DNA of 64,000 nt from Rhizobiales bacterium NRL2. Lineage in GTDB: Bacteria > Pseudomonadota > Alphaproteobacteria > Minwuiales > Minwuiaceae. The notes beneath the pieces were generated by a model that made no database searches, was not told the origin of the DNA, and was given only the letters and a program-made list of their open reading frames with translations. A program made the position numbers and the translations under genes. Below, piece by piece: positions 17,845-24,962 of this stretch. The stretch covers positions 124,001-188,000 of the forward strand of contig CP016093.1 in the NCBI GenBank assembly GCA_001664005.1, read 5' to 3'. Positions within the stretch are counted from its first letter, which is position 1, and each line of letters opens with the position of its first letter.

Positions 17845-18594
17845 CTACCCCCAATGCGCCGCGTCCGCGAGGCGATGTCCGCCCTCCTCCGGCGCCGCCT
17901 GCCGGGCGCGCGCCAGGAACACCGCGGCTTCGGTCCGGTTGCGCAGGTTGAGCCGGCCCAGAACCCGGCGCACGAGTGCCTTGGCGACGGCGTCGGTCAG
18001 GCCGAGTTCGCGTCCGATGGCGCGGTTGGTCGATCCACGGGCGAGCGCCTCCAGCACGCCCCGCTCGCGCGGATCCATCTCCTGCAGGGTGGCGCGGCGC
18101 AGGCTGAACAGGTCCAGCCCGCCTTCGGCGCCCGAGGGCACCACCCCATAGCCGAGCCGTGTCAGCCGCAACGCATCCGCCAGCCGCGCGGGGCCGAGAT
18201 CGGCGAACAGCCAGGCTTCGCCCAGCTTCATCGCAGGCGCGCCGTCCAGCAGTTCGTCCAGGGCCACCACCACGACCAGCCGCGCGCCACGCAGCAGGCC
18301 GAACAGCCTGAGCGTCTCGCCGCGCGGCAGGTTCCAGAAGGTGGCGTGCCAGACCAGCACGTCGGCGTTGGCGAAGTCGTGACGCTCCATCAGGCCGGCA
18401 AGTTCGTCCAGTCCGCCCGCACGCGTCACCGGCATGCCCTCGGCGCCCCGCAGGTCGCGGGCGATCCGCCGCAGCCGCGTGCGGCCGTCGTCATAGACGA
18501 CCACCGGTCGCGCCGGCTCCCGCACGATCGATTCCCGGCCGGTCATCGGACCCGATTGCCGGGCATCCCCGTGATCGGCGTCAGTCCTTTCCAT
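17845..18594 (-). CDS. LuxR-type regulator lacking a phospho-acceptor receiver
   Basis: A 249-residue regulator. The C-terminal LuxR helix-turn-helix is clear (MDPRERGVLEALARGSTNRAIGRELGLTDAVAKALVRRVLGRLNL, written here as a region, residues about 180-225). The N-terminal domain has receiver-like spacing, but the strand that should carry the phospho-aspartate reads ADVLVWHATF, so no acceptor is present. It is probably a ligand-, partner- or level-controlled factor in the manner of CsgD. Start is ATG 18594 (alternative ATG 18546). It is divergent from the CsgG/HfaB-like gene across a 311-bp AT-rich control region. Confidence 0.8.
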   Translation of the reverse strand: MERTDADHGDARQSGPMTGRESIVREPARPVVVYDDGRTRLRRIARDLRGAEGMPVTRAGGLDELAGLMERHDFANADVLVWHATFWNLPRGETLRLFGLLRGARLVVVVALDELLDGAPAMKLGEAWLFADLGPARLADALRLTRLGYGVVPSGAEGGLDLFSLRRATLQEMDPRERGVLEALARGSTNRAIGRELGLTDAVAKALVRRVLGRLNLRNRTEAAVFLARARQAAPEEGGHRLADAAHWG

Positions 18595-18905
18595 CTGATT
18601 CCTGACACTCCCAAAACGCCCTCTTTTCTCTATCTGCGCCACGCCGGCTGAATATGCCGTACTTGTTCGCGTCCATCGTACGAACAGATCCCCGCAACGC
18701 AATCAATCGGCCGTATTAGGCCTTTGGTTTTATTATTTACCCATGTTGGATTTGCACCTTCTCCGGAAGTGGTAGCCCCTTTTTTGCACCATGATACCCC
18801 TTTGATTTCTTTCAATCGCGCCGTTCAGACCCGAAACTCGTCACAGATCGAACACGGCGACAGCCGCCGCCCCAGACCGGCGGCGCGACCAAAGGGACAA
18901 ATGGG
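18595..18905. promoter_or_regulatory. Divergent control region of the curli-like locus, with an inverted repeat at 18664-18686
   Basis: This 311-bp interval between luxR2 and the CsgG-like gene is clearly AT-richer than the rest of the window. It contains the inverted repeat TGTTCG-N11-CGAACA at 18664-18686, a plausible LuxR operator, and two similar T-rich stretches (18775-18790 and 18797-18812) reading roughly AGCCCCTTTTTTGCACC and ATACCCCTTTGATTTC. No gene fits in it. Confidence 0.5.
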
Positions 18906-19745
18906 ATGCGAAGCAACAAGCAGAAAAAACGGTCCAGGCGGCTGGGCCAGGTCTCGACCATCGCGGCGGCGGCCCTGCTCGCGGCGGCCTGCGAAGGTCA
19001 CATCGAACACGGCGAGGACGGCGTGGATCCCGTCTTCAGTTTCCCCGTGACCAGCAACGAGACCCCCTATACCCAGTGCCTGTCCGGGCTTTCCCGGCAG
19101 GACGGCGACAACCTGCCGATCTTCGCGGTCGGCGAGGTGGCCGACAAATCGGGCCAGATCGACCTGCAGACGGGCAGCCGCGCGCTCAGCCAGGGCGTGT
19201 CCGAGATGGTCATCAGCGCACTGGGCCGCACGGGCAAGGTGCGCATGGTCGAACGCCTCGACCTGCGCATCCCGCTGGCCGAAATGAAGCTGGCCCAGGG
19301 CGGCCAGCTGGAACGCGATATCGACGACTACGAACTGCCGGCGAGCGATTTCATCGTCGCCGGCGCGCTGACCGAGCTGAACCACAACATCGCCAGCGGC
19401 GGCGTGCGCGCCGCGGTCAAGGGCGTTGGCGGTTCGGCCCGTTCGGTCGTCATCAACGTCGCTCTGGACCTTCGGGTGATCAACTCGCGGAACTTCACGG
19501 TGCCCTACACCCTCAGCCTGCAGAAGCAGATCTACGGCTACGAGGTGCAGGCCAATATCTTCCGCTTCTTCGGCGATCACCTGGTCGAGTTCGACGCCGG
19601 GCAGATCGAAAACGAACCTCTCCAGCTCGGCGTCAGGTCCGTCGTGGAAATGGCGGTTTACCGCGTCATGACGGACTTCCTCGGTCTCGAGCCGGACGCG
19701 CAATGCCGTCTGGTTCGGACCGATCACATGGGAGAGGAACTCTGA
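18906..19745 (+). CDS. CsgG/HfaB-family secretion lipoprotein
   Basis: A 279-residue outer-membrane lipoprotein of the CsgG/HfaB family. A basic n-region (RSNKQKKRSRR) leads to a hydrophobic core and lipobox-like LLAAAC with Cys29 as lipidation site. Family features follow: LPIFAVGEVADKSGQ (strand 1), GVSEMVISALGRTGKVRMVERLDL, DFIVAGALTELN, and the transmembrane hairpin area near SVVINVALDLRVINSRNFTV. CsgG forms a nonameric export pore for curli; HfaB exports holdfast-anchor proteins in Caulobacter. Here it leads an operon with two exported proteins, its likely cargo. ATG 18906 has AAGGGA upstream. Confidence 0.88.
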   Translation: MRSNKQKKRSRRLGQVSTIAAAALLAAACEGHIEHGEDGVDPVFSFPVTSNETPYTQCLSGLSRQDGDNLPIFAVGEVADKSGQIDLQTGSRALSQGVSEMVISALGRTGKVRMVERLDLRIPLAEMKLAQGGQLERDIDDYELPASDFIVAGALTELNHNIASGGVRAAVKGVGGSARSVVINVALDLRVINSRNFTVPYTLSLQKQIYGYEVQANIFRFFGDHLVEFDAGQIENEPLQLGVRSVVEMAVYRVMTDFLGLEPDAQCRLVRTDHMGEEL

Positions 19746-19772
19746 ACCGAACCGTCCAAGAAGGAGGACGAC

Positions 19773-20882
19773 ATGTTTAAGCACAAGCAGTGGCTCTATG
19801 CCGGCACAGCCGCCGCGGCCCTGAGCTTCGGCCTCGCCGTAAGCGGCCCCGCCCAGGCCTTCGAGGAAGTCAACTGGAGCTGGGACAAGGACGTGGTGGA
19901 GACCGTCGACATCGACGTCGACATCACGTCCGCCATGGAACCGGTCGGCCTGACCGAGGTCGAGAAGCTGCAGGTCGCCATCGGCAACCAGACCGCCACG
20001 GCGACGCTCGGCACCTTCAACAACGCACCGCCTGCGGAAGGCGGCACCGTGGACGGCACCGTCACCTTCGAAGGCTCCTACGAGGACGATGACGACCTCG
20101 GCGACGAGGCCTTCGACGAGGCGTTCGCGCTCAATGGCGACCAGTCCACCGAGCAGACCTTCGGCAGCGATGTCGACAACAACCAGGTCGAGACCGGCGG
20201 CGGCTTCGAAGGCGGCACCGTGACCGTCGAGGGCGGCGTCAACGAGGGCTCCGACGTCCTCACCGACGGCGACCAGGGCGCGACCCGGTTCGTCGTGACC
20301 GTCGAGGATCTCGAGGTGGCGCCGGATCAGGCCATCGACGCGACGACCGAACTGCCGGTGGTCGAGGTCGCGGCGACCGCGCTGGCCAACTCGGAGACCA
20401 TCGAGAGCGAGACCGCCACGACGATCCACGAAGGCCAGTTCGCCTTCGGCGGTTTCTCGGGTGAAGCCGGTGCCGAGGGCTCCAACCTGGACGGCGTCGA
20501 GGACGCCAACACCCACATCGCGGCGCTGGACCAGCTCCTGAACGCCGGCGGTGCGGGCGCCATCACGCCCGCGCAGGTCTCGGCCGTCGCTTCGGCCGAC
20601 GCCATCGCCAACGGCCAGGCCGACATCAGCGCCCAGGCCATCGCCAACAACCACTCGATCGACGTGAACGCGGCGAGCGAGGACGATGGCGTGCTGATCG
20701 CGGACCTGACCCAGGGCGCGTTCGCGGACTCGGTGGCCACCGCCTCGCTGAACTCGAGCACGGTTGAGAACTACACCAACCTGCGCGAGATCGGCACGGA
20801 CGGTATCGCGCCGGTCGCCAATGTGAGCGCGACCGCCGCGGGCAACGTCTCCGACATCAGCGTCGGCTTCGACGCCGAGTGA
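19773..20882 (+). CDS. Large acidic exported protein, likely cargo of the CsgG-like pore
   Basis: A 369-residue exported protein of no family I can name. The signal peptide ends at GPAQA/FEEVNWSWDKD. The mature chain is strongly acidic, lacks cysteine and has almost no lysine or arginine after residue 70. The C-terminal half contains imperfect repeats built as alternating small residues plus an asparagine turn (VEVAATALANSETIES, VSAVASADAIANGQADI, AQAIANNHSIDVNA, VANVSATAAGNVSDISV), a pattern that favours beta-solenoid or amyloid stacking. It lies 27 bp after the CsgG-like gene with an AAGGAGG site, so expression is probably strong. HfaD- or curlin-like function is inference. Confidence 0.75.
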   Translation: MFKHKQWLYAGTAAAALSFGLAVSGPAQAFEEVNWSWDKDVVETVDIDVDITSAMEPVGLTEVEKLQVAIGNQTATATLGTFNNAPPAEGGTVDGTVTFEGSYEDDDDLGDEAFDEAFALNGDQSTEQTFGSDVDNNQVETGGGFEGGTVTVEGGVNEGSDVLTDGDQGATRFVVTVEDLEVAPDQAIDATTELPVVEVAATALANSETIESETATTIHEGQFAFGGFSGEAGAEGSNLDGVEDANTHIAALDQLLNAGGAGAITPAQVSAVASADAIANGQADISAQAIANNHSIDVNAASEDDGVLIADLTQGAFADSVATASLNSSTVENYTNLREIGTDGIAPVANVSATAAGNVSDISVGFDAE

Positions 20883-20901
20883 TGGACGGCCCAACCGGAA
20901 A

Positions 20902-20925
20902 CCGGGGCGGGGCGACCCGCCCCGG
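20902..20925 (+). terminator. Intra-operon hairpin, possible attenuating terminator
   Basis: A perfect 10-bp stem (20902-20911 with 20916-20925) closed by a GCGA tetraloop and followed by CTTTCC, 20 bp after the acidic exported protein. The weak T tract suggests partial read-through or RNA stabilisation, giving more of the upstream protein than the downstream one. Confidence 0.6.
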
Positions 20926-20947
20926 CTTTCCATTTCCTTCGGAGCGG

Positions 20948-21388
20948 ATGATGATGATGACCAGAACAATGAACTATCGCCTGGCCGTGATCGGAACGGC
21001 CGCGCTGGCCGCCGGCGCCGTGCTGCTGGCCATGCCCCTGGCCCAGGCGCAGAACATCGAGAACAACTGGACCCCCACGCCGCAGAACCGCACCTCGGTC
21101 GCGGCCATGATCAAGCAGGCCGAGGAAGGCGTCTTCGAACAGCAGGCGAACCCGGCCCGCGTTACCGGCGGCTCCGCCGGCCAGGGCGTCGTGCTCTGCG
21201 GCGGCGGCGGCGAGGACAAGACCGCGGCCACCAGCAATCTCTCCTGCGTGGTCGTGGGCGAGGGCGCCAACGCCAGCATCAATCTCGGCCAGGACAGCGA
21301 CGGCGACCAGACCGCCGACAACGACGAAGCCGCCGAGACCGAGAACGTGATCGACGACGTCGGGCAGCTGCTGAACAGCCAGAACTAG
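20948..21388 (+). CDS. Small exported protein, third member of the CsgG-like operon
   Basis: An exported protein of about 146 residues. Several tandem ATGs (20948, 20951, 20954, 20957) make the start ambiguous; GGAG at 20941 favours the second or third. A clear signal peptide ends at PLAQAQ/NIENNW. The mature part is rich in Q, N and acidic residues, has two cysteines (VVLCGGGG and NLSCVVVG) that could form a disulfide, and a segment SINLGQDSDGDQTADN faintly like curlin repeats. I do not recognise a family. A nucleator or minor subunit role beside the larger protein is inference. Confidence 0.65.
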   Translation: MMMMTRTMNYRLAVIGTAALAAGAVLLAMPLAQAQNIENNWTPTPQNRTSVAAMIKQAEEGVFEQQANPARVTGGSAGQGVVLCGGGGEDKTAATSNLSCVVVGEGANASINLGQDSDGDQTADNDEAAETENVIDDVGQLLNSQN

Positions 21389-21804
21389 GACGCTTCTCCG
21401 ATTCCACGGGGAGCGCGCCGACAGCCGGCCTCCCCCGGCCCGGGCCATCGAACGGTCCGACGCCGGGCGGAGGCCGCCGCGATTCGGGTCCCTCCCCGAC
21501 CGTCTTCCTTCCACCGATCCACCGAGTCCTGAACGGGCCGCAGGCCCGGTTCGGGACCCATGCCTGAGAGGGTCCGGCCGCACCTGTTCCGGCGGACAGG
21601 CTCAGGCGTGGGTCCCGCGCCGCCGCTGACGCGGCGCGCAGGACGCGGGGTGCGTCCACCGGACCACGGCCGAAGGGGTGGCAGAGGTCCGGCGACAGGC
21701 AGGAAAAAGGGCCGGCGCCGCCATCGCGGCCCGGCCCTTCGTCGTTGCCCGGATGGGGAGGAGCGGCTTTCGGAACCGCCGCCCTCCCCGGCATTGACGG
21801 CCCG
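21389..21804. repeat. Intergenic region with overlapping inverted repeats (21526-21557 and 21553-21616)
   Basis: This 416-bp interval carries two large dyads. The first pairs 21526-21539 with 21543-21557 (one G:U, one bulge). The second pairs 21553-21568 with 21601-21616 (15 of 16 complementary, the last a G:U pair in RNA). They share GGGAC at 21553-21557, so both cannot form fully at once. A smaller hairpin lies at 21753-21788. GGTCC-type words recur through the region. No gene is supported. Confidence 0.6.
21702..21739 (-). terminator. Terminator of the minus-strand lipoprotein/PG-binding operon
   Basis: Arms 21707-21715 and 21731-21739 pair perfectly and continue as GCCG/CGGC inside with one bulged base. 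In the minus direction the stem is followed by a run of five T residues, 66 bp beyond the stop of the peptidoglycan-binding protein gene. Confidence 0.75.
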
Positions 21805-22416
21805 TCAGCCCTGCATCTCACCGAGCAGCAGGTAGAACAGCGTCACCTGCGTCGGGGCGCCCGTGGCGTCCAGGCCGTCCACGGCGGACTGGAATTTCTG
21901 GATCGCCCCCTGCGTGTTGGGACCGAAGCTGCCGTCGATGGCGCCATTGTAGGCGCCCATGTCCTGCAGCCGGCGCTGCATCTGCGCGATCGTCGCCTTG
22001 TGCATGACGTAGTTCTGCCCGGCGACGCTGAACTGCTGCGTCGGCGAGTTGCTGTCGAGACGGTGCTCGGACAGCCCCTGGGCGACGGCGCCGGCCATCG
22101 CCGCCAGCCTGGCGTCGCTGCCACCCTGGCAGCTTTCCTCGATCAGGGTGGCGATCAGCTCCGTCGACTGCCACGGCGTCAGATCGAACGTATCCGGCAT
22201 GTGGCGGTTGGAGGCGGTCAGATAACCCTGGATCCAGCCCTGGGTCATGGCGTATTCGCGGCTGTCCTTGTTCTGACGCATCTGGATGAACTTCTGGCAG
22301 CTCACCTGCCCGGCGCCCTTCACCGCGAAACGGCCCTGGCCGTCGGCGGCCGTGGCCGGGGTAGCGGCGGCCGCCAGCGCGGCGGCGGACGCGATCGCGA
22401 TTGCTGTCCGTTTCAT
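21805..22416 (-). CDS. Exported protein with C-terminal peptidoglycan-binding domain
   Basis: A 203-residue exported protein. A signal peptide (MKRTAIAIASAAALAAAATPATA) precedes a helical domain with two cysteines (QVSCQKFIQMRQ ... IEESCQGG), resembling small HdeA/Rap1a-type periplasmic folds. Residues about 140-195 match a peptidoglycan_binding_1 repeat (IAQMQRRLQDMGAYNGAIDGSFGPNTQ, given as a region, ending AIQKFQ). It is likely tethered to the cell wall. Its ATG overlaps the stop of the upstream lipoprotein gene by four bases, so the pair is translationally coupled. Confidence 0.75.
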   Translation of the reverse strand: MKRTAIAIASAAALAAAATPATAADGQGRFAVKGAGQVSCQKFIQMRQNKDSREYAMTQGWIQGYLTASNRHMPDTFDLTPWQSTELIATLIEESCQGGSDARLAAMAGAVAQGLSEHRLDSNSPTQQFSVAGQNYVMHKATIAQMQRRLQDMGAYNGAIDGSFGPNTQGAIQKFQSAVDGLDATGAPTQVTLFYLLLGEMQG

Positions 22417-22898
22417 TCTTCTTCTCCTTTGCTGTCGGCGGCGCGGGGTCCGGCGGCCCCGGCCCAGCGCCAGTCGTCGTCCCGGTCCGGCCGGCCGCGG
22501 GCGACATGGCCCGACACGGGCGTCATGGCCTGCGCCGCAGAAGCATCGCCGCCGTCGCAGACCAGCATCGGCCTCGGCGCATTCATGCCCGGCAGGCAGA
22601 CCAGTTCGTGGCGGCAGCCGGGTCCGCCTTCGGAATCGGACTGCGGCGGGGCGGCGCTGTCGAGCTGGCGCTGGCAGGCGGGGTCGACATTGCGGTCGCT
22701 CTCAGCCAGCGCCTCGCGCACCGCCGCGGTTTCCGCCAGCGGTTTCATGCGCGGATTGGCGGGGCCGCCGGACGTCGAGCCGCCGCCGGCCACCATGTCC
22801 ACCACGCTCACGGCAGTGCCCACCGCGCCGAGGGCCGTACAGCCCCCGACGAGCCACAGGCACATGAGGCTCGCGCTCAACCGGCACAGGGTTCCCAT
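22413..22898 (-). CDS. Small outer-membrane lipoprotein of unknown function
   Basis: A 161-residue lipoprotein. The lipobox LVGGC lies about 18 residues after ATG 22898, with a short mature leader GAVGTAVSVVDMVAGGGS of weak hydrophobicity. The rest is hydrophilic and probably disordered, with four cysteines (DPACQRQ, GPGCRHELVC, MLVCDGG). I do not recognise a family. It is coupled to the peptidoglycan-binding protein downstream, and the two may form a small cell-envelope unit. Confidence 0.65.
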   Translation of the reverse strand: MGTLCRLSASLMCLWLVGGCTALGAVGTAVSVVDMVAGGGSTSGGPANPRMKPLAETAAVREALAESDRNVDPACQRQLDSAAPPQSDSEGGPGCRHELVCLPGMNAPRPMLVCDGGDASAAQAMTPVSGHVARGRPDRDDDWRWAGAAGPRAADSKGEEE

Positions 22899-23069
22899 GG
22901 CGCGAAAGATAGCGATACCCGCCGCCACATCGAATGGGGGAGAAGTACTAGCCTTTCCGAGATGCGGCTCCCGCCATCGGCGGTACGAGCGGATGGCAGG
23001 GTTTCCCCGGCGGAGCCGGTCGAGCTACGATGAAACCGGCGGCACTCCCGCCGCGCAACGGATGACCGC

Positions 23070-23780
23070 TTGAGAACCGCGCTCGCCATGCTGGCCCTCG
23101 CGGCCCTGCTCCTTCCGCCGCCCGGCGCGGCGGCTCGGGAAGACACGCGCCGCGCGGTCGACGTGGAGATCTGTCTCGCCGTCGACGGCTCCGGCTCCAT
23201 CGACGCGGACGAGTTCGCCTTCCAGCGGGAAGCCTACGCCCATGCCATCGCCGACCGACGGGTGCTCGACATCATCGCGTCGGGCTACGAGGGCGGCATC
23301 GCCGTCGCCATGATGGAGTGGGGCGGCGCCGACAGCATGAACCCGGTGACGGACTGGCATTTCATCGGCGGTCCGGAGGCCGCGGCGGACTTCGCCGGGC
23401 GCATCCGCGCCGCGCCCCGGCGCGCCGTGGGCTGGAACTCGATCTCCAACGCCATCGCCTTCTGCCATGCGTGGATCCAGGAGAACGCCTTCGACGGCCA
23501 CCGCAAGGTGATCGACGTCTCCGGCGACGCCGGCCAGTATGGCGGCATGCCGCTGGGGACCGCGCGCGACGCGGCAGTGGCGGACGGCATCGTCATCAAC
23601 GCCCTGGCGCTGAACTACCGCTCGGGCGGCATGACCGGGCCGGGCGGCATGGCCCTGCTGGAGCATTTCCGGCGCGACGTCATCGGCGGGCCGTGGTCCT
23701 TCGCCCTGCCGGTCGACAGCCCCGGCGGGTTCCGGGAGGCGCTGGTAAGGAAGCTGATCCTGGAGATCGCCTCCCGGTAG
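23070..23780 (+). CDS. Exported DUF1194 von Willebrand factor A-like protein
   Basis: A 236-residue exported protein. TTG 23070 gives a good signal peptide (RTALAMLALAALLLPPPGAAA); ATG 23088 would remove its positive charge. The mature protein is a VWA-like fold with MIDAS motif LAVDGSGSIDADEF, then AVAMMEWGG and the second metal-site region KVIDVSGDAG. This matches DUF1194. It is probably a periplasmic metal-dependent adhesion or scaffold protein; no partner is adjacent. Confidence 0.8.
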   Translation: MRTALAMLALAALLLPPPGAAAREDTRRAVDVEICLAVDGSGSIDADEFAFQREAYAHAIADRRVLDIIASGYEGGIAVAMMEWGGADSMNPVTDWHFIGGPEAAADFAGRIRAAPRRAVGWNSISNAIAFCHAWIQENAFDGHRKVIDVSGDAGQYGGMPLGTARDAAVADGIVINALALNYRSGGMTGPGGMALLEHFRRDVIGGPWSFALPVDSPGGFREALVRKLILEIASR

Positions 23781-23792
23781 CCGCGGCCGGCG

Positions 23793-24218
23793 CTATCGCC
23801 CGGTCGGTGGGCTGGGCCGGTTCTCCCGCTTCCAGCGCTTCTCGTCCTCGGTGTCCGGTTTCGGCGGACGGTGACCCTGGATCGACCAGAGGTCGAAGGG
23901 CGTCTCGTCGATATGGAACTCCCAGTCGAGCCCCTTGTCGCGGATGAAGGGCGCCAGCGCCTCGTCGCAGCGGCCGATCCACCAGGTGCGCAGTTCCTCG
24001 GTCGGGAGGGTGCGCGCGATGTGGTCCACCCAGATGCGCACGAAATTGTCACGCGGCTCGCCGCCGATGAAGAAAGCGTCCGGCGCCACCGCTTCGAACA
24101 CGACGCCCACATAGAATTCCGGCAGGCGGTCGTAGAGCGCGGTGATGCGCCCGGCCAGCTCCTGGCGTTCCTCGACGGTGAAGGCGTCCTCGGGGTGGTA
24201 GATCTTCCAGAGCGGCAT
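23793..24218 (-). CDS. Tautomerase family protein (cis-CaaD-like)
   Basis: A 141-residue protein starting with Met-Pro, so processed Pro1 can act as the catalytic base of the tautomerase superfamily. PLWKIYHPEDAFTVEERQELAGRIT and the arginine in EPRDNFVRIWVDHIART fit the fused two-unit cis-CaaD/malonate-semialdehyde-decarboxylase group (tautomerase_3). The substrate is unknown. It is divergent from a TetR gene; the interval between them carries a palindrome, so it is probably the TetR target. Confidence 0.78.
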   Translation of the reverse strand: MPLWKIYHPEDAFTVEERQELAGRITALYDRLPEFYVGVVFEAVAPDAFFIGGEPRDNFVRIWVDHIARTLPTEELRTWWIGRCDEALAPFIRDKGLDWEFHIDETPFDLWSIQGHRPPKPDTEDEKRWKRENRPSPPTGR

Positions 24219-24268
24219 CGGGCTTCTCCTGCGGCTGCGGGCGGCGGCGGCATGCCGGCGTCCTTTTG

Positions 24269-24282
24269 ATGATGTACATCAT
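24269..24282. promoter_or_regulatory. Putative TetR operator (14-bp palindrome) with a second half-site at 24351
   Basis: A perfect palindrome ATGATG-TA-CATCAT lies between the divergent tautomerase and TetR genes. Its half-site GATGATGT recurs at 24351-24358, 41 bp before the TetR start. Both are conspicuous in the GC-rich background. Confidence 0.55.
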
Positions 24283-24398
24283 TAATAATGCGCAGCCGGC
24301 GCTCGGCAAGCCGCAAACAATGCTTTTCCTCCGTCCGTCCAGGTTCTATTGATGATGTGTGTACGCAATACGCGGATTGTTGCGTTGGAGGAACGGTC

Positions 24399-24962
24399 AT
24401 GCGGATCAGCCGGCAGGAGGCGCAGAGAAACCGGGAGCGGATCCGGAAGGTCTCGGGCGAGCTGTTCCGCGCGCGCGGCTTCGGCGGCGTCGCCGTCAGC
24501 GACCTGATGAAGGCCGCCGGCCTGACCCATGGCGGCTTCTACAACCATTTCCCGTCCAAGTCGGCGCTGGCGGCCGAAGCGCTGGAGGACGCCTTCCGCC
24601 GCATGGCCGCCGAACGCGCCGGCGCGCGCAGCCTGGACGAACTGCTCCGGGGCTATCTCTCACGGGCGGCGCGCGACGCCCCCGCCCGCGCCTGTCCCGC
24701 CCCGGCGCTGGCCGCGGAGACGGCGCGCGAGGAGCCGGCGGTGCGGCAGGCCTTCGCCGAGGGTCTGGAAGAGCTGATCGGCACGGTGGAACACCTGCTC
24801 CCGGAGACCCGCGACCCGGACGACCGCCGCCGCCGCGCCACCGGGATCGTCGCCCGCATGGCCGGCGCGGTGATGCTCTCCCGCGCCGTGCCCGACGATC
24901 ATCCGCTCGCCGACGAGCTGCTGACAGCCGGCTGGCCGGAAGGGCCGGGCGATGGAAGGTGA
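24399..24962 (+). CDS. TetR family transcriptional regulator
   Basis: A 187-residue TetR repressor. The N-terminal helix-turn-helix covers residues about 10-55 (ELFRARGFGGVAVSDLMKAAG, given as a region, then LTHGGFYNHFPSKSALAAEA). The ligand domain (residues 60-187) contains CPAPALAAE, as in the AcrR/NemR-like group that responds to reactive electrophiles. ATG 24399 is preceded by TTGGAGGAAC. It overlaps the exporter gene by 11 bp and probably controls both it and the divergent tautomerase through the palindromes at 24269 and 24351. Confidence 0.88.
   Translation: MRISRQEAQRNRERIRKVSGELFRARGFGGVAVSDLMKAAGLTHGGFYNHFPSKSALAAEALEDAFRRMAAERAGARSLDELLRGYLSRAARDAPARACPAPALAAETAREEPAVRQAFAEGLEELIGTVEHLLPETRDPDDRRRRATGIVARMAGAVMLSRAVPDDHPLADELLTAGWPEGPGDGR

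Noticed and set aside
18721-18830. Sigma-54 promoter upstream of the CsgG-like gene (TGGTAG...TTGCA near 18768-18790).
   Set aside because: The GG and GC elements are 13 bases apart instead of the required 10, so it does not fit the -24/-12 consensus.
18825-20969. Very long minus-strand open frame opposite the CsgG-like operon; similar ones lie at 59339-61345, 33802-35445 and 6785-8056.
   Set aside because: These are antisense shadows of genuine genes in GC-rich DNA: they are rich in Arg/His/Asp/Gly, have no recognisable domain, and the plus strand has clear family matches and ribosome sites.
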